In this document: positions 50,722-62,529 of the stretch, in pieces
Layout: each line of letters starts with the position of its first letter
Numbering within the stretch: the first letter of the stretch is position 1
Assembly (NCBI GenBank): GCA_918807975.1
Contig: OU964919.1
Coordinates: 15,890,001 to 15,954,000, forward strand
DNA: 64,000 bases
From: Aplidium turbinatum
Taxonomy: Eukaryota > Chordata > Ascidiacea > Aplousobranchia > Polyclinidae
Direction: 5' to 3'
Program-made: the position numbers and the translations under genes
Notes under the pieces: model-generated
What the model was told of the DNA's origin: nothing
What the model saw: only the letters and a program-made list of their open reading frames with translations
Databases searched by the model: none

Positions 50722-53700
50722 ATGATGTGTTGCAGCTAATTCATTTCATGCAGCACATTAGATGACAATTAGACCTTTGAAATGAAAGATACAATCTCAA
50801 AAGATATTCTACGTCCTGCCTGATGCTAGCAGAAAAAATTTTGGTACTCAATCTTTTAAACTAGACGTTGGAAACTCTGCTGTCTGTGCGTATAAGGGGC
50901 TTTGAGCCAACTTTGCATATATCGTAGTAGCCTACGTTTAAGTAGATGAGCAACAACACGATGTCTTCAAGAACGTTATCCTGTCAAGACAACGCATAAT
51001 TATATATATCCTTATCCAGCCATTTGAAGCTGACGCTCTAAAGCGTAACTGTAAAGTTGTTGGAAACAAAAAATATTTAAAAAAAATCATTTCTTGCCTA
51101 CGTTTCAAGTTAACTTTAAGTGCATTGTCCTAAAAACAAACCTCTCTCCAGTTTAGTGAGCATTTTCTGATGACTATGACAAGTTAAAGTTTTCTTTTTT
51201 TGTTTAGAATAGCTTACTTTTATTGTTAGCATATGCCCAAAAATGACATGATTTTGCTCTGCTTACACTGGAAACTGATTACGACCGTTTAAACAAACTT
51301 TGTTTGGTCGAAATAAAATTCGTAACACATATAATTTAAAACTAAACTAAGACCATTTTGAGCCAACTGCTACACCACTGGTGACAAACGCTTGATTGAG
51401 CCAAGGCAACACAATTAATATCTGAAACCTGAAAGTATCTAAATTTAACTATCATTGCGAAATTTCACCACTTCATTCTCATGAAACTCTGAAATTAAAG
51501 TTACTTTTAGACTAGATGATTTATGATTTCTGTGAAATAACCCACATGTCAAAAACATCATGTTATTGGTAGGTAAACGTTTTTCGACGTTGACGCAACA
51601 TTAGACTATGAATTTTAGCTGGCTTGGAATCACATGAGAATATTGCCATACCATTGGAACAAATGTCATCTCAAAATAGACCTAAAAATTTCTTAATTTC
51701 TTGATAGTACTAGCGCAGCGTTTTTCCGTTTACATAAGCAAGCCAACTGGTCGGCGACTGTTTGCAGCTTTTTAGTTTAATCACGACGCCTACAGAGCTT
51801 TTACTCAATAAATCATCATGATCCTTCATTGCGAGTATGATGAGTTCATCGTTAAGAAACTCAATAAATAGGTTGTGGGGAACTACAATCTCAAAAATAC
51901 TTAATAATAGATTACCAGTGGAAAGACGTTGGATAAAAGTCTAAAGTTTTGTTTGGACAGTTGTCTTCATTCTTTTAACATATAAACTTCCGGGAATAAC
52001 TGAAGTTGTCCATAAAAAAACATACAACACAACGCAACAAAACTAATGCAGTTTGTACTCATAATTTTTCTGGAATTTTTTTTACTTTCAAAAGTATTGT
52101 CAGTTGCTGGGATGACATTTCATATTTTGCTCGAAAGACTTGACACATTTTTGAAACTATCTATCAAAACATCTTTGTCTACTTTTCGCAATCAAGAAAA
52201 TACCTATCATCAAGTTAGCACATTGTCATACAAATACAGCACAATGCACTAACAATACCACATAATCCCAAAGCGTACGAAAGCGCGAGCGAGTGCACAC
52301 AATACACCCATCCAAGTGAAAATTTCTTAGAACCAATAAACTTTTCTGTTTATTCAGATAAGGATATAGAATTACTCAGATAAACATTGAGAGCAACAGC
52401 TTGGGCTACTTCTGTCTGTATACACGCCAACTCACCTTTTTAAAACATTAGGCTACCGGTTCAAACAAAACAAACAAATAAAAATTATATTTAACGAAAC
52501 AAGAAAATAGTTTATAACATTACCTTACTGATTTTAAGTCAATTTTTAGTCTTTTTTTACAGAGCCTTGAAACATATGTGACTTTGCAAAATGTAAACAA
52601 CGAAAATGCTGTTTTACAATGTTTTGATGCAAACAATGTCAATTCACACAAATGGTCTTCCCAAAAAAAGTCTCCCTGTATGTGACCTGTTGAACGTAGT
52701 ATGCTAATATCGAAGCACTTTCCAATTCCATCATGCATCATCTACTAGCAATCTTTCTGTCTTCATACAAACTCAAACAAAACGCCCAACGTTGTCAAGC
52801 AGTGTGCAGTTACCACTAATTACTGTAGGTTGCCAACAAGTTATAAATATAATATCTGCAGCAGCCATTGTCGCGACGCTAAATGTATGAGAATGCTGCT
52901 GTTGTTAACTTAAAAATTTAACTGAAAAGTATGACATAACGCAGGATTATTACTTTCCTTTGTTCATTGTAGGCTACAACTGATCAAAATGTGAAACAGC
53001 ATACAAACTGTCAAACTTCTATTTTCTGGCTATCGATCATGATTTGAAACCACAAGGAAAAAGATTCGATTGGTTTCATAAATAGTAACATTCATGCGCA
53101 TGCATTCTTTTAATCAATATCCCGTTCCCGTTCTCCAACTATGCCAAAAAGTGCGGATTCGCTGCAATACGGGCTATTAATAGCTCAACTATGCAAACCG
53201 GCTCCATTGTGCAAACTGTAGCAAAAATCGATCGCATTCAAAAATGCAACTAGCCCACGTTTCTGCATCATCTGAAAGTGTGCTGACAACTAAGTAGCCT
53301 ACAGTACGTAGGCTTCAGCAATCAATCCGGAAAGTGACAAAGCAGTCCTTTATCTACCTACTGCTTCCTCATTACGCTGTTACACAAACAATAATTTGTT
53401 TATAATAAGGCATCTTGCAGGTAGCAAAAAGGTTGCTCTGATATCAGTGTTTTCAAGAGGTTTGTTCACTCACTAACGGGTTTTTAGAACGCGGTGGTAA
53501 ATGGGACAGGACTCAGGAGTAAATATGGATGCGAAGGAAAAGACTTCAACTAGAAATGAATTTGAAGTTTTGAACTAAACTGATGGAAAAAAACAATTTA
53601 TGATTTAAATTGACGCTGTAAAGAGCATAAGCACAAATCCAGCTCAAATTTTAAAAACGCTCACACTTCCAAACAGTTGTTGCGAAAAACAATATCCCAC

Positions 53701-56030
53701 CGGACTACAGTAGTTGTACAATTAGCCTCGGCAATCGGCATGCACTGCAATAACTGCATTGCCTATTTGCCAGTAGGCCAATGATAAACCCCGAAGCGAA
53801 ACAGATTTTTAAACACTCGACCATTGAAAATGACGTTCTTAATCACTTGTCATCTCTCTCAGACTCACACTTATCCAAATGAGCTCAGCAGCAAACGAGG
53901 CCAAACTACCTGATACTACAACAAACAGGTGATATAGTGCTAAGTGTGTCCTGGACTCCTGTGCGTGTACAAATGTTAATCCAGCGCAAAATTTCAGATT
54001 CTAACTTGCAAATCAATTTTACTTCTCACTGCTTGCTCTTTAAATTAAAATAAATCTATCTTCCATCAATTAATCATGATAACTGCGTCGACATGTCGAG
54101 GAAATAAATACTGGCATATGTGCATTTTCTGTCCCAAACAGCAGCTATGTCGTTACATTGAAAGCTAGTAAGTAATACGTGGACCGCTATCGTCTTTTAT
54201 TCCGAAAATACCTAATAACACTCCAGCGCGTAAATAGAGCGCGTTTGAAATAAGAAATAAAGCAAGTGTCAACGTGCGCGTGACAGTGTGTGGGAGCGCG
54301 ATTTTAACTGCGCAGCCAACGGTCTTCGGAAACGGGCAGCTATTTTTAGCACCGCAAAATATGACGACGAAAAAGTGATGTCGGGCCGGATAGCGAGTCA
54401 ATTGTGTTAGACAGATGCAAAAGTACGGTAGAGTGAATTATTCCAAACAGCATGTTTTTGACGCTCTGCAGCGTGGAGTAAAGTATCGCAGCACAATCAT
54501 AACAAAGCCAGCAGGGTTACCTTAGCGAAGAAGTGGAATATGTGCCCTGAAATGTCATTTTAAGGTCTCGCTACTTGAGACGACGTTATGATTAATGACT
54601 TATTAATGCAATCAAATCAAAGAATAAAATTCACGCCTTATTTGAAGAGACATTAAAAGAAAACTAAGAGCTTGTGTTGTGGATGCAAAACTCTGCAAAG
54701 AATCACATGCAGACTAAAATTTAAACTGTGATAAAATTTAACCTCTATTTTATTTCCACACTACAATAAACTGTAGGCAATAAAAAGCAATAAAATTGCC
54801 CAAGACACTTACTAAAAATTGTATAGCCTTCTATTGCGAGTAGTCAGATTCTCTCTTAGCAATCTGCCATAAATTATCAATAAATTTATTAACAACTACA
54901 ATAGGCCCATAGCGCCAATGGTCGCTGGCGTTGAAAGGGGAGTCAAGAAGGTATTTTTGGACACGCCTCGAAATTCTTTCAGGATTGCAAAACTGTTACT
55001 CCACCTGAACTCCACTCCTACCATTGAGACCATAGAATACTAACTGTCAATGCAGTTAATCATTAATTCAATATGAACAGTCAGCTTAGCAATCAATAGA
55101 CTATGGAATGCAACAAAGCATTGAGCAAACAATCCAAAAGAATTTGTGTTTGACAGTGTGGCAAAGTGTAAACCTTTTTACTAAATACTTTGTAACAAAA
55201 TAAGTTAATAACCTTCTTGTCAGGCTTTTCGCTTCGTGGCGTTTATGTCTTTAGTGGTATTCTTCTCATCAAACGTTCAATGGGGATTGGGTCTTAAAAA
55301 CGAGATAAAATAGATAACACACGCATGTTTTCAAGGTGAAGAAGACAGGGCCAACTTTTCTTTTTTTTAAAGTGGTAGCAGCTTTTAATGCAAAAGACGT
55401 AAAACACCAGTCAGAATGCAAAGTAATAGGAAACTAGGCTGCACTGACTTAGCCTCCTAATAAGTCATTGCGCATTTTACATCCAAACGTTTTGTAGTAT
55501 CAACAAACAAGAGACAAAGCAAATAAGTTTTGCTTATCAATGCTGTTTGTAGGCTACTCTGCTTTTATCTATTACCGGAACGTCTTTGGTAATTATCAGA
55601 AAGCAAACCTTGTCATGAGATAACGTCTAAAGACGTACAAAATACGCTTTTTGCTCTCTTAAATAATTGTCAAGTGCTAAAAAATAGTTTAAAAAAAACA
55701 CTTGGATTTCCTCGACTTCATGCTTGATTACTTTAAGGCCTATACGCTTAACAGCTCAGCTTCGTTAATCTATAGCACAAGCGAAATAAGTATGTGTTCA
55801 AGAACATAAAACAAAAGAAAGCATCGTCTACAAATTGTGCTCGTATCACTAAAAAGTTAATTAGTCATTAATCGCTCAGTTTTCTCATTTTCTATGCTTA
55901 TCTTGCCAGTTCGTATCTGAGCAACAAAAAAGGTTGGTATCGGCCATGACTGTTTGTCAAGGCTGTGGAGTCGCATCAAAATAATTTGTATTTAATACAC
56001 CTGATAACAACTTCGAAATTCATTCGAAAA
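50722..56030. other. Upstream region of the CNGA gene, mostly unrecognised
   Basis: I found no convincing exon. The part at 54170-54420 is richer in CG (GCGCGTTTGAAATAAG, AACGTGCGCGTGACAG) than its surroundings. The 5' exon and promoter of the minus-strand CNGA gene should lie somewhere here or further right. Confidence 0.4.
54170..54420 (-). promoter_or_regulatory. Candidate CG-rich regulatory region with a MEF2-like site
   Basis: A local rise in CG dinucleotides and a perfect YTAWWWWTAR match, CTATTTTTAG at 54340-54349. Its position 5.3 kb upstream of the first CNGA exon seen makes it a candidate promoter or enhancer only. Confidence 0.2.
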
Positions 56031-56039
56031 GCGAAGGCA

Positions 56040-56720
56040 GATCAGGGACCACTGGGGAAAAAATAGCTTTTTTTTAATAACTCAAATAATTTACCAACGA
56101 TGTATAGCCTACCAAACACATTTTTCATGAAGTTTCACCTACTGCTCACATCTTCAAAACATTTCAAAAATGTTTTTTGATGTTTTGATGTTTATTTTCA
56201 AGTTTTAAATGCCGTACCAAAGTGTCCCACTGGTGCTTAACCTAAGGGAGCAGTGGGACATTTTAAAAATGCATTTAGTGCAACAAGAAACTAGTTGCAA
56301 ACAAAAAAAACAGAGATTTTGCATTGCTTTCATGCATGCATTTGTGTATTACGAGGTATTGTTGGGGCACTTTATATCAAAGAAACTTTAAAATAAATAG
56401 TTTAGTAAGATTAACTCAACAAAACTCTCAAACTTACAAAACAAACCCTATTGAAAACAAAATATGCAATAAAGTTGTTTAAATGTCTCATGACTTTTTA
56501 TAAAAAAAGGATTTGTCAACACCATCATATTGTGTTATATGTTGTATACGTATACGTTTATACTGTCCCAGAGGTCCTTGAACCTCACTTTGAAATATTT
56601 TTGCCTCTCAGTCCACAACTTGAAAAAAATTAACTTTGCACTTTTTTTGCTTAATGGAACTTATGGAAGTACAAGTTATAAGGATTAACTCAACCTAAAA
56701 ACTACTTCCTTTTAAGTCAT
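56040..56720. repeat. Interspersed repeat copy 2 (empty sites)
   Basis: It matches 16285-18330 but lacks both hAT insertions found there. The pre-integration sites are TTTTCAAG (56195-56202) and CTTTATA (56370-56376). Confidence 0.75.
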
Positions 56721-56850
56721 TGTTAAATCAAAAACACAAAAGAAATCTGACTACTCATGGTTACTTCAACAAGTGAAAAAACTTATTTTGATGTCATGCT
56801 TGAACTACAATTTTTTTCCTTCAAACTACTTCAAATAACATTGACTAGTA

Positions 56851-57637
56851 CAGTGGTTCTCAACCTTTTTTTCTTTCGTGGCCCATTTTTGTTTGCATAA
56901 AAGTTCTGTGGCCCATTTAGTTTTTATGTAAGAAAAAAATTACAAAAAGGTGTATTAACAAAAAGCAGCAGAACATTGCCTTTGGAATGTTGCTAGAATC
57001 CCCTTGTTGAATCCAGACGCTGACGCTTCACACTATCTTTTTTTCGTTAAAAAAAGTTCACATCTTCATCCTTGTAATTTGGATGAACTTTTTCCAGGTG
57101 AAAATTCAGTTTTGATGGCCTCAATGAATGATGACAAAGAACTTTACAACATAGGCCTAATACACATTGTCCTTTTTCTTCTCTTTCAAAAATTGATGTA
57201 GGCCTACATACTGAATGTAATTTTCATCAAACTTAAAGCTTCCAGTATTGTCAATTCCTTCCCAAAATAATCCACAAAATAAAATGCTGCACGTACTAAA
57301 AAGCGGATCTGCAGAAGTTCAATAAAGCTACCGCTTATAAAGATGGCCTAATTGTAACCACAAATTAGTCTATTACATCATAAAGTGTTGTAAAAACTGA
57401 GTTGAAGTAAAACTGTATGCTGCAAAAATTAGAATGATGATTGCCACTTTGTAACTAAAAACAGCAGCATCATTCATTGTAACTAAACAAACACACAAGT
57501 GTAAAATTGACTATAGTGACAAAAATGAATCAAAATGTTACAATAAATCTTTCAATTTTTTAAATATGTCTGTAGCCCACCTCAAAATGCTTCTATGGCC
57601 CACCAGTGAGCCATGGCCCACTGGTTGAGAACCGCTG
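56851..57637. mobile_element. hAT element, CAGTGGTTCTCAACC family
   Basis: Ends CAGTGGTTCTCAACCTTTTT and GGTTGAGAACCGCTG. A perfect 8-bp duplication GACTAGTA lies at 56843-56850 and 57638-57645. GGCCCA words occur at both ends. Open frames inside (57004-57201) show no domain. Confidence 0.92.
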
Positions 57638-58006
57638 GACTAGTATATCTCGCTTCCACATGCAAAATTTCAGTCATTTACGTTCACCACGATTCACGAA
57701 AATGGTAGTGTCCAACTGGTAAAGCTTGGTAATTGAGTACTCCCATTTCTTATAGCCTATAAGCAGGGGCGCCGGAAGCGGGGGGGGGGGGGGGGCAGGG
57801 AGAGCGGATGCCCCCCTGTCCTCAATTTTTCTTTGGATGGGGGGGGCAGGGGGGCAATGGTACCCTTTTAAGGTCATGTGAGCTACTGCAAATTTTGCAA
57901 TACAACATAACAATTTCAGCCATTAGCTTTTAGCCTACTTATAATCTTTCATTTCCGTCTCAAAATAATATTCACGACACAAAATTCTGTTTCACAGTAG
58001 GTAATT

Positions 58007-60110
58007 AGGGGAAAGTAACCATAGTTGAGCCAAATTTTACATTTTTGGCGATAAATTCTAACCGGTAATGTTTTCACTCAAAACAAACTGAATACCGTAA
58101 ACGAAACTCTTTAAACTAGCGATTTGTGTTTTTACATACCTCGTAAGTAACTTAGTTGTAGCATTTTTTTCACGTATAAGTAGGCTACTCATTTGGCTCA
58201 ACTATGGAATCGCAGCGCCATAGTTGATCCACCCAGTGTCTTTAGTTGAGCCACTGTATTGTAGAAAAGGGAATTGATAAACTGATGAACCTGTACGTTT
58301 TATAGCTTAAAACACACATTGAGATTAAGTGGTTTCATTAAAGGTGTATTGACAATGAGCAATATGAAAGAAAGAACGAATACAAATAGTCAGAGAGTGT
58401 CATTAAAACTTATGTCAGTTATTCAAAAAAATCAGTTTTTCAAATGCTTTAGTCAGTTATTGGCAATACTGGCATATGAAAATAGCTGTATCATCAGTAC
58501 AAGCTTCATGTGCCCAGCTCTTACATGGACCTGCACTGCTGCAGCTGACAGCTGATGGATTGCAATGAACACAGCTCGAACAAAGGCATTTAACCCATTC
58601 CTCCACATTTTTAACGTATACTTCAGAGCAAATGCAACAGATGTTTTCATCTTCAACTTCATCAAAATCAGAGCTATCATGCAGGCTCATAGTATCAGAT
58701 TCTTCTGAGGAACTCTCGAAGATGATTGATTTCTTTGCCTTCTTTGTGTTTGCTTGTGAAGCGTTTTATTTTTCTGTTGAGCCCGTCTCATCTTGGGTTG
58801 ACTGCTTTTCTTTGCCACTTTGTCAGATTGCCTCCTTCGTTTCTTATCTAATAGCTTTTGCTTCTCTATGAGGCGGTTTTTCTCTGGTGTACTTGTTATA
58901 ACAGCTGATTTCATTTTATTTTTTCGAATCTTCGAATCGGTGTCTGGTAAATTGACGTTCCTTCACTTCTACCCATTTCAGAAGCATTTTCCTGCACAGA
59001 GGGAACATCCTGATGCACATTTTGCATTTGTAAAGAAGAATCGAGTTCTTGAAGTATGTTACCAGTCACTGTGGGATCAGCACAATGTACAGTTTCTTCA
59101 ATGAGCTGCTGTTCTGTAGCGGCAGGGTTGGGTCTATCAGTAAGATCTGATGGCAAGAAATCTTCGTCTGTGTAGATATCTCTGTTGAGTGGAAAAACTC
59201 CAGTTGCTTTGAAAGCAGGTTCAATGTTGTTTTTGCTAAATGATACGTTGTAATGCTTCCTTAGCAATGCCAGCAACATCGTAAATGGTGCAAGGGATTC
59301 CAGGGTGCGATTTCATCCAGCTGTCCAGAAACTTGTTGTAATATTGTTTGAAGGGTCCAAAAACGGCTTTATCTAGCGGTTGAAGTTTATGCGAAGTATG
59401 TGGATGAAGCGTGAGCATAACAATCCCATGCTCTCTGGCTCTTTCTACGGCTGTTAAGGAGACATGTGATACATGATTGTCAAGAATAAGCAGCACGGGG
59501 TTTTCCATCGAACATTTAGTATGTTTTATAAAATGATCTAAGTAATAGACAAATAATTCTGTGGTCATCCATCCGGATGGGTTTGCGACACCCAAGGAAC
59601 CAACTGGAGCATTTTTGATCATGTACGGTTTGTATCGTTTACGAGGAAAGGCAAACATCGGTGGAATATCGTTATTTAGTAGGTAGCCATAGTTGAGCCA
59701 CTTGGCTCAACTAAGGGTCGGTGAAGTGGCTCAACTATGGAGCAGCGCTCAGTTTGAACACAACATGAAAATTTTGTCAGTTCTTTTTGATCCAGCAGTT
59801 TAAATTCTACGCAAATTAAAACTTCAAGCTTTGGTATATACATATAAAAACTTTCGCCTTTCCAACTGCTATACTTCCAGAATGAGCTAAGCTGACTTTT
59901 TCTCAAGAAAAAACGGTTTTTAGTGAGAAAAATACATAATTTAAGCTAGCGAACTCATCTTTTGCAAAAACCGCTTGAGACTAACAACGAAGAACAGCCA
60001 TTTTACTGCAAACACTTTGATGTGGTCACGGTGCAATGATTTTGAACAAATCGATAAAAAATCCTGGTGGATCAACTAAGGAACCGGCTCAACTATGGTT
60101 ACTTTCCCCT
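58007..60110 (-). mobile_element. pogo/Tigger-type DNA transposon, broken, nested
   Basis: Terminal inverted repeats AGGGGAAAGTAACCATAGTT followed by GAGCC bound it. At least six further GGCTCAACTAxGG-type copies lie inside both ends (58194-58255, 59688-59742, 60086), as expected for transposase binding sites. It encodes the C-terminal two thirds of a transposase on the minus strand, with the DNA-binding N-terminus deleted. The flanking duplication is unclear. Confidence 0.85.
58457..59658 (-). pseudogene. pogo/Tigger transposase with C-terminal PHD-like finger
   Basis: In order: YKPYMIKNAPVGSLGVANPS, SGWMTTELFVYYLDHFIKHT, LLILDNHVSHVS (second catalytic Asp), HKLQPLDKAVFGPFKQYYNK (third catalytic Asp), DVAGIAKEAL, FKATGVFPLNRDIYTDEDF, a lysine-rich linker, then ICCICSEVYVKNVEEWVKC ... 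CKSWAHEACTDD, FICQYC. The region with the first Asp and the HTH is gone. Frame shifts near 59240-59279, near 58912 and near 58690 break it. The finger has an extra Cys-rich stretch of about 20 residues between its first and second halves. Confidence 0.88.
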
Positions 60111-60119
60111 GCTAATTAG

Positions 60120-60744
60120 TAGGGCGATTTTTTTCTAACCTAAAAAACTCAAAAAAGGGACTTTAATTTTACGAAAAAGTAACCAAAAAGTAACTTTATT
60201 CATCAAAAACAAGAAAGCGAAAAAACGGCAGCATAAACATAAAACAGCATCAACATAAAAAAGCATCTAAATTAGTTTCCATTTGTACTCAAATTATAAT
60301 TACACATTCAAATTACACATATGTAGGCTAATGCTTTACATTCTCTGGCAGGAAGTTTCTGCCAATCAAACACTTCAGCTGTTGCAGGGAAAACAAGTGG
60401 TTAAATATACAGTAGTTAACACAATTTGTTTCATCGAAAAAAATTACTTCACGTTTACGAGTTTTTGGGAATAGGCTACACGCGATACGAACAAGCATGG
60501 GCTCGTGCAAACCTAAAATCTGTACCATAATAGAAGATATATTAAAAGTCTTTGCATTACATAAAATGTAAATTCATATCTCCAGTAGCAATGAAAGATA
60601 AATAAATAGGGGAATTAGGCAACTTTTGGTAACTTTATAACTTCTTAAATATTGACCCAACAATCATGAAATTTTGGTTCTACATTTCTTTTGTTAATTG
60701 GTACAACTAAAAAAAAGTAACTTTAGTGAAAAAAAATCGCCCTA
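60120..60744. mobile_element. hAT MITE, TAGGGCGATTTTTTT ends, nested
   Basis: Ends TAGGGCGATTTTTTT and AAAAAAAATCGCCCTA. A perfect 8-bp duplication CTAATTAG lies at 60112-60119 and 60745-60752. Both inner borders share AAAAAGTAACTTTA-type sequence. It lies immediately right of the pogo/Tigger copy within the outer hAT. Confidence 0.9.
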
Positions 60745-61141
60745 CTAATTAGCCTGCATCATCATATCATAGCATGATGCCTACCCGTACCATTGTTCTT
60801 TGTATACCGGACACTTGCTTCATTACTCGATGATGAGCTGATGGATGAGCATTATTGCTATATCTTATCTTAAAATTTAAAAAAAATTGGCTTTTCAGCA
60901 ACAAAAGTGCCCTTTTTTCATAATCCTGCCCCCAGTCAAAAACCGTTTCGGCGCCCCTGCCTATAAGATGCAACCTACTTTGGTAAAACTGATATTGTAC
61001 AATCAGGAAGTAATTGGAAGGATGCTTGGTACGGCTATATCACAGCTGGAAACCTACGGGGTAAGCGAAGCATCAAGCATCGGGTCTTATGCATTCGTAA
61101 TGTGGTGTCAGAACCAATTCTGGTCTGACAAATAAAGTTAA

Positions 61142-61660
61142 GTGCACGACGTTTTTATAGGCCGCATTAATGGTCGTAAAGGCCCTAAGTATGCATCATG
61201 CCGCTACATTTTCATTATTAGAAGGTTGCCGGGATTAATAAAAACATTGTCGATAGCTACAATAAACGATATGCGGCAGGTTACTAGCAGGTCAATGAAT
61301 GGAAAACATTGGAAAAAAGTTAAAGGATGCAAGTACAGTGAGTTGATTGCATATTCGGATAGCCTTTATTTCTGTAGGCTATCTAGCATCGTCACAAAAG
61401 TCAAAAAACAAAGAGCAAATAATCTAAAGTAAGCCTATACAGGCAGATAAGCGTATAGAATCTGTTGCACTTTTGCAATGTTAACAAAAATAAATAAAGC
61501 TAACATAAAAATAAAGTTTGTTTTATTTTTACTTTATTTATTTGCATCAGACACAAAGTCAGTAGAAATTCAATCAACCGCTACACTAAATGACAAACGA
61601 AAACTGCACCAAGCACCTTTTAAAAAAATTTTGAGTTGTAATTATAATCAGATGTCATGA
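61142..61660 (+). other. Two neighbouring open frames with a shared pattern
   Basis: Frames at 61142-61432 and 61478-61660 share a spaced pattern: IATINDMRQV..KHWKKVKGCKYSE in the first and TATLNDKRKL..APFKKILSCNYNQ in the second. No known domain is recognised. It may be a short duplication or parts of an unknown gene. Confidence 0.25.
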
Positions 61661-61877
61661 CGTTGCGCAAAAGCGGATTGGCAGAATGTTTGCAACGTTC
61701 TACAAACGCGTAGCAACTTTTTGTAAGCGGAGTGCGGAAGGTAAAAATATGGTTATGTAGGCTGTAGCCTACGTGATACACTCTAGCACTATCATAGGCT
61801 ATCTCGATAAATTATGACGAATTCTATACGAATTATTGTAAGCAACGTAGAGACGATTCAATGTAGAAGTTTTATAG

Positions 61878-62171
61878 TTACACCATAGCTGAGTTCTGCA
61901 GAATTTTTCCAAACTTGGATCTTAGCTGATGAGGAGAAACATAAATAGATCGTATTTTTCTTTTGATGTCAGCATCATCACTAATGGTATGATTGATCAG
62001 TATTCCTAAATATGTCACTTGTCTAACCAATTTAATTTGCGTATTGTACATGTACAACTTTATGGTAGAAGAAGTTGAAACTTTAAATTTGCGACATTGA
62101 TGAACCAGTCCAACTGTTTTATTACAATTGAAGGTAATGTTATTTCTAAACCCAGACAGCAAACCCGGCAT
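61878..62171 (-). mobile_element. Non-LTR retrotransposon fragment (reverse-transcriptase thumb region)
   Basis: The open frame reads NNITFNCNKTVGLVHQCRKF, LVRQVTYLGILINHTISDDA, DIKRKIRSIYVSPHQLRSKF. This is the LINE pattern fNpsKt..m.f...v...YLGh.i......DI.R+....y...N.L...F. Upstream it is cut by the hairpin at 62151-62236. Confidence 0.75.
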
Positions 62172-62236
62172 TTTTACATTGAACCAACGTCTGCAGACGT
62201 TAGTTCAATGTAAAAATGCCGGGTTTGCTGTCTGGG
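62151..62236. repeat. Near-perfect 86-bp hairpin
   Basis: Arms CCCAGACAGCAAACCCGGCA and TTTTTACATTGAAC, inverted around ACGTCTGCAGACGT. One base is unpaired. It lies at the broken edge of the LINE fragment. Confidence 0.85.
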
Positions 62237-62385
62237 AAAGCATAACATTCAAAAGCAGTTTAGAGTAGGCCATATTAGACTACAGTTTAACATCTCCAGC
62301 ATGTCTTTGCTTTTAAGCATCAATTGTTTTTCCGAGAAAAGCTAAATAAACCAAGTTCCCAACCTTCCATAGGTAGGCTAACAAT

Positions 62386-62520
62386 ATGACTTCGCTCACG
62401 TTTATTCCACCACAGACTGAATCTTCAACGCCACATCCGACATCACCATCCAAAGCCACATCCGACAGCTTGAAAACAAAACCAATGCTCGGATACGAGC
62501 TGCTGGAGTCAGCTAATTAA
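62386..62520 (+). CDS. Possible short gene or last exon, unknown
   Basis: 44 codons: MTSLTFIPPQTESSTPHPTS, then PSKATSDSLKTKPMLGYELL and ESAN before TAA. AATAAA follows at about 62683. The composition is gene-like (Ser/Thr/Pro-rich with few rare-looking runs), but there is no recognisable domain. If it is a last exon, the rest of the gene is not seen. Confidence 0.3.
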   Translation: MTSLTFIPPQTESSTPHPTSPSKATSDSLKTKPMLGYELLESAN

Positions 62521-62529
62521 ATTAATTCA

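Larger units (their letters stand above)
57764..60959. mobile_element. Outer hAT element of a three-level nest
   Basis: Ends CAGGGGCGCCGGAAGCGG and inverse AACCGTTTCGGCGCCCCTG. A perfect 8-bp duplication CCTATAAG lies at 57756-57763 and 60960-60967. The left subterminal region holds a run of about 17 G and further G-runs. It contains the pogo/Tigger element at 58007-60110 and a hAT MITE at 60120-60744. Confidence 0.9.

Noticed and set aside
57674-57913. Proline-rich minus-strand frame
   Set aside because: It is a translation of the C-run strand of the G-rich end of the hAT at 57764.
58319-58555. Plus-strand frames over the Tigger element
   Set aside because: They are shadows of the minus-strand transposase and PHD-like finger.
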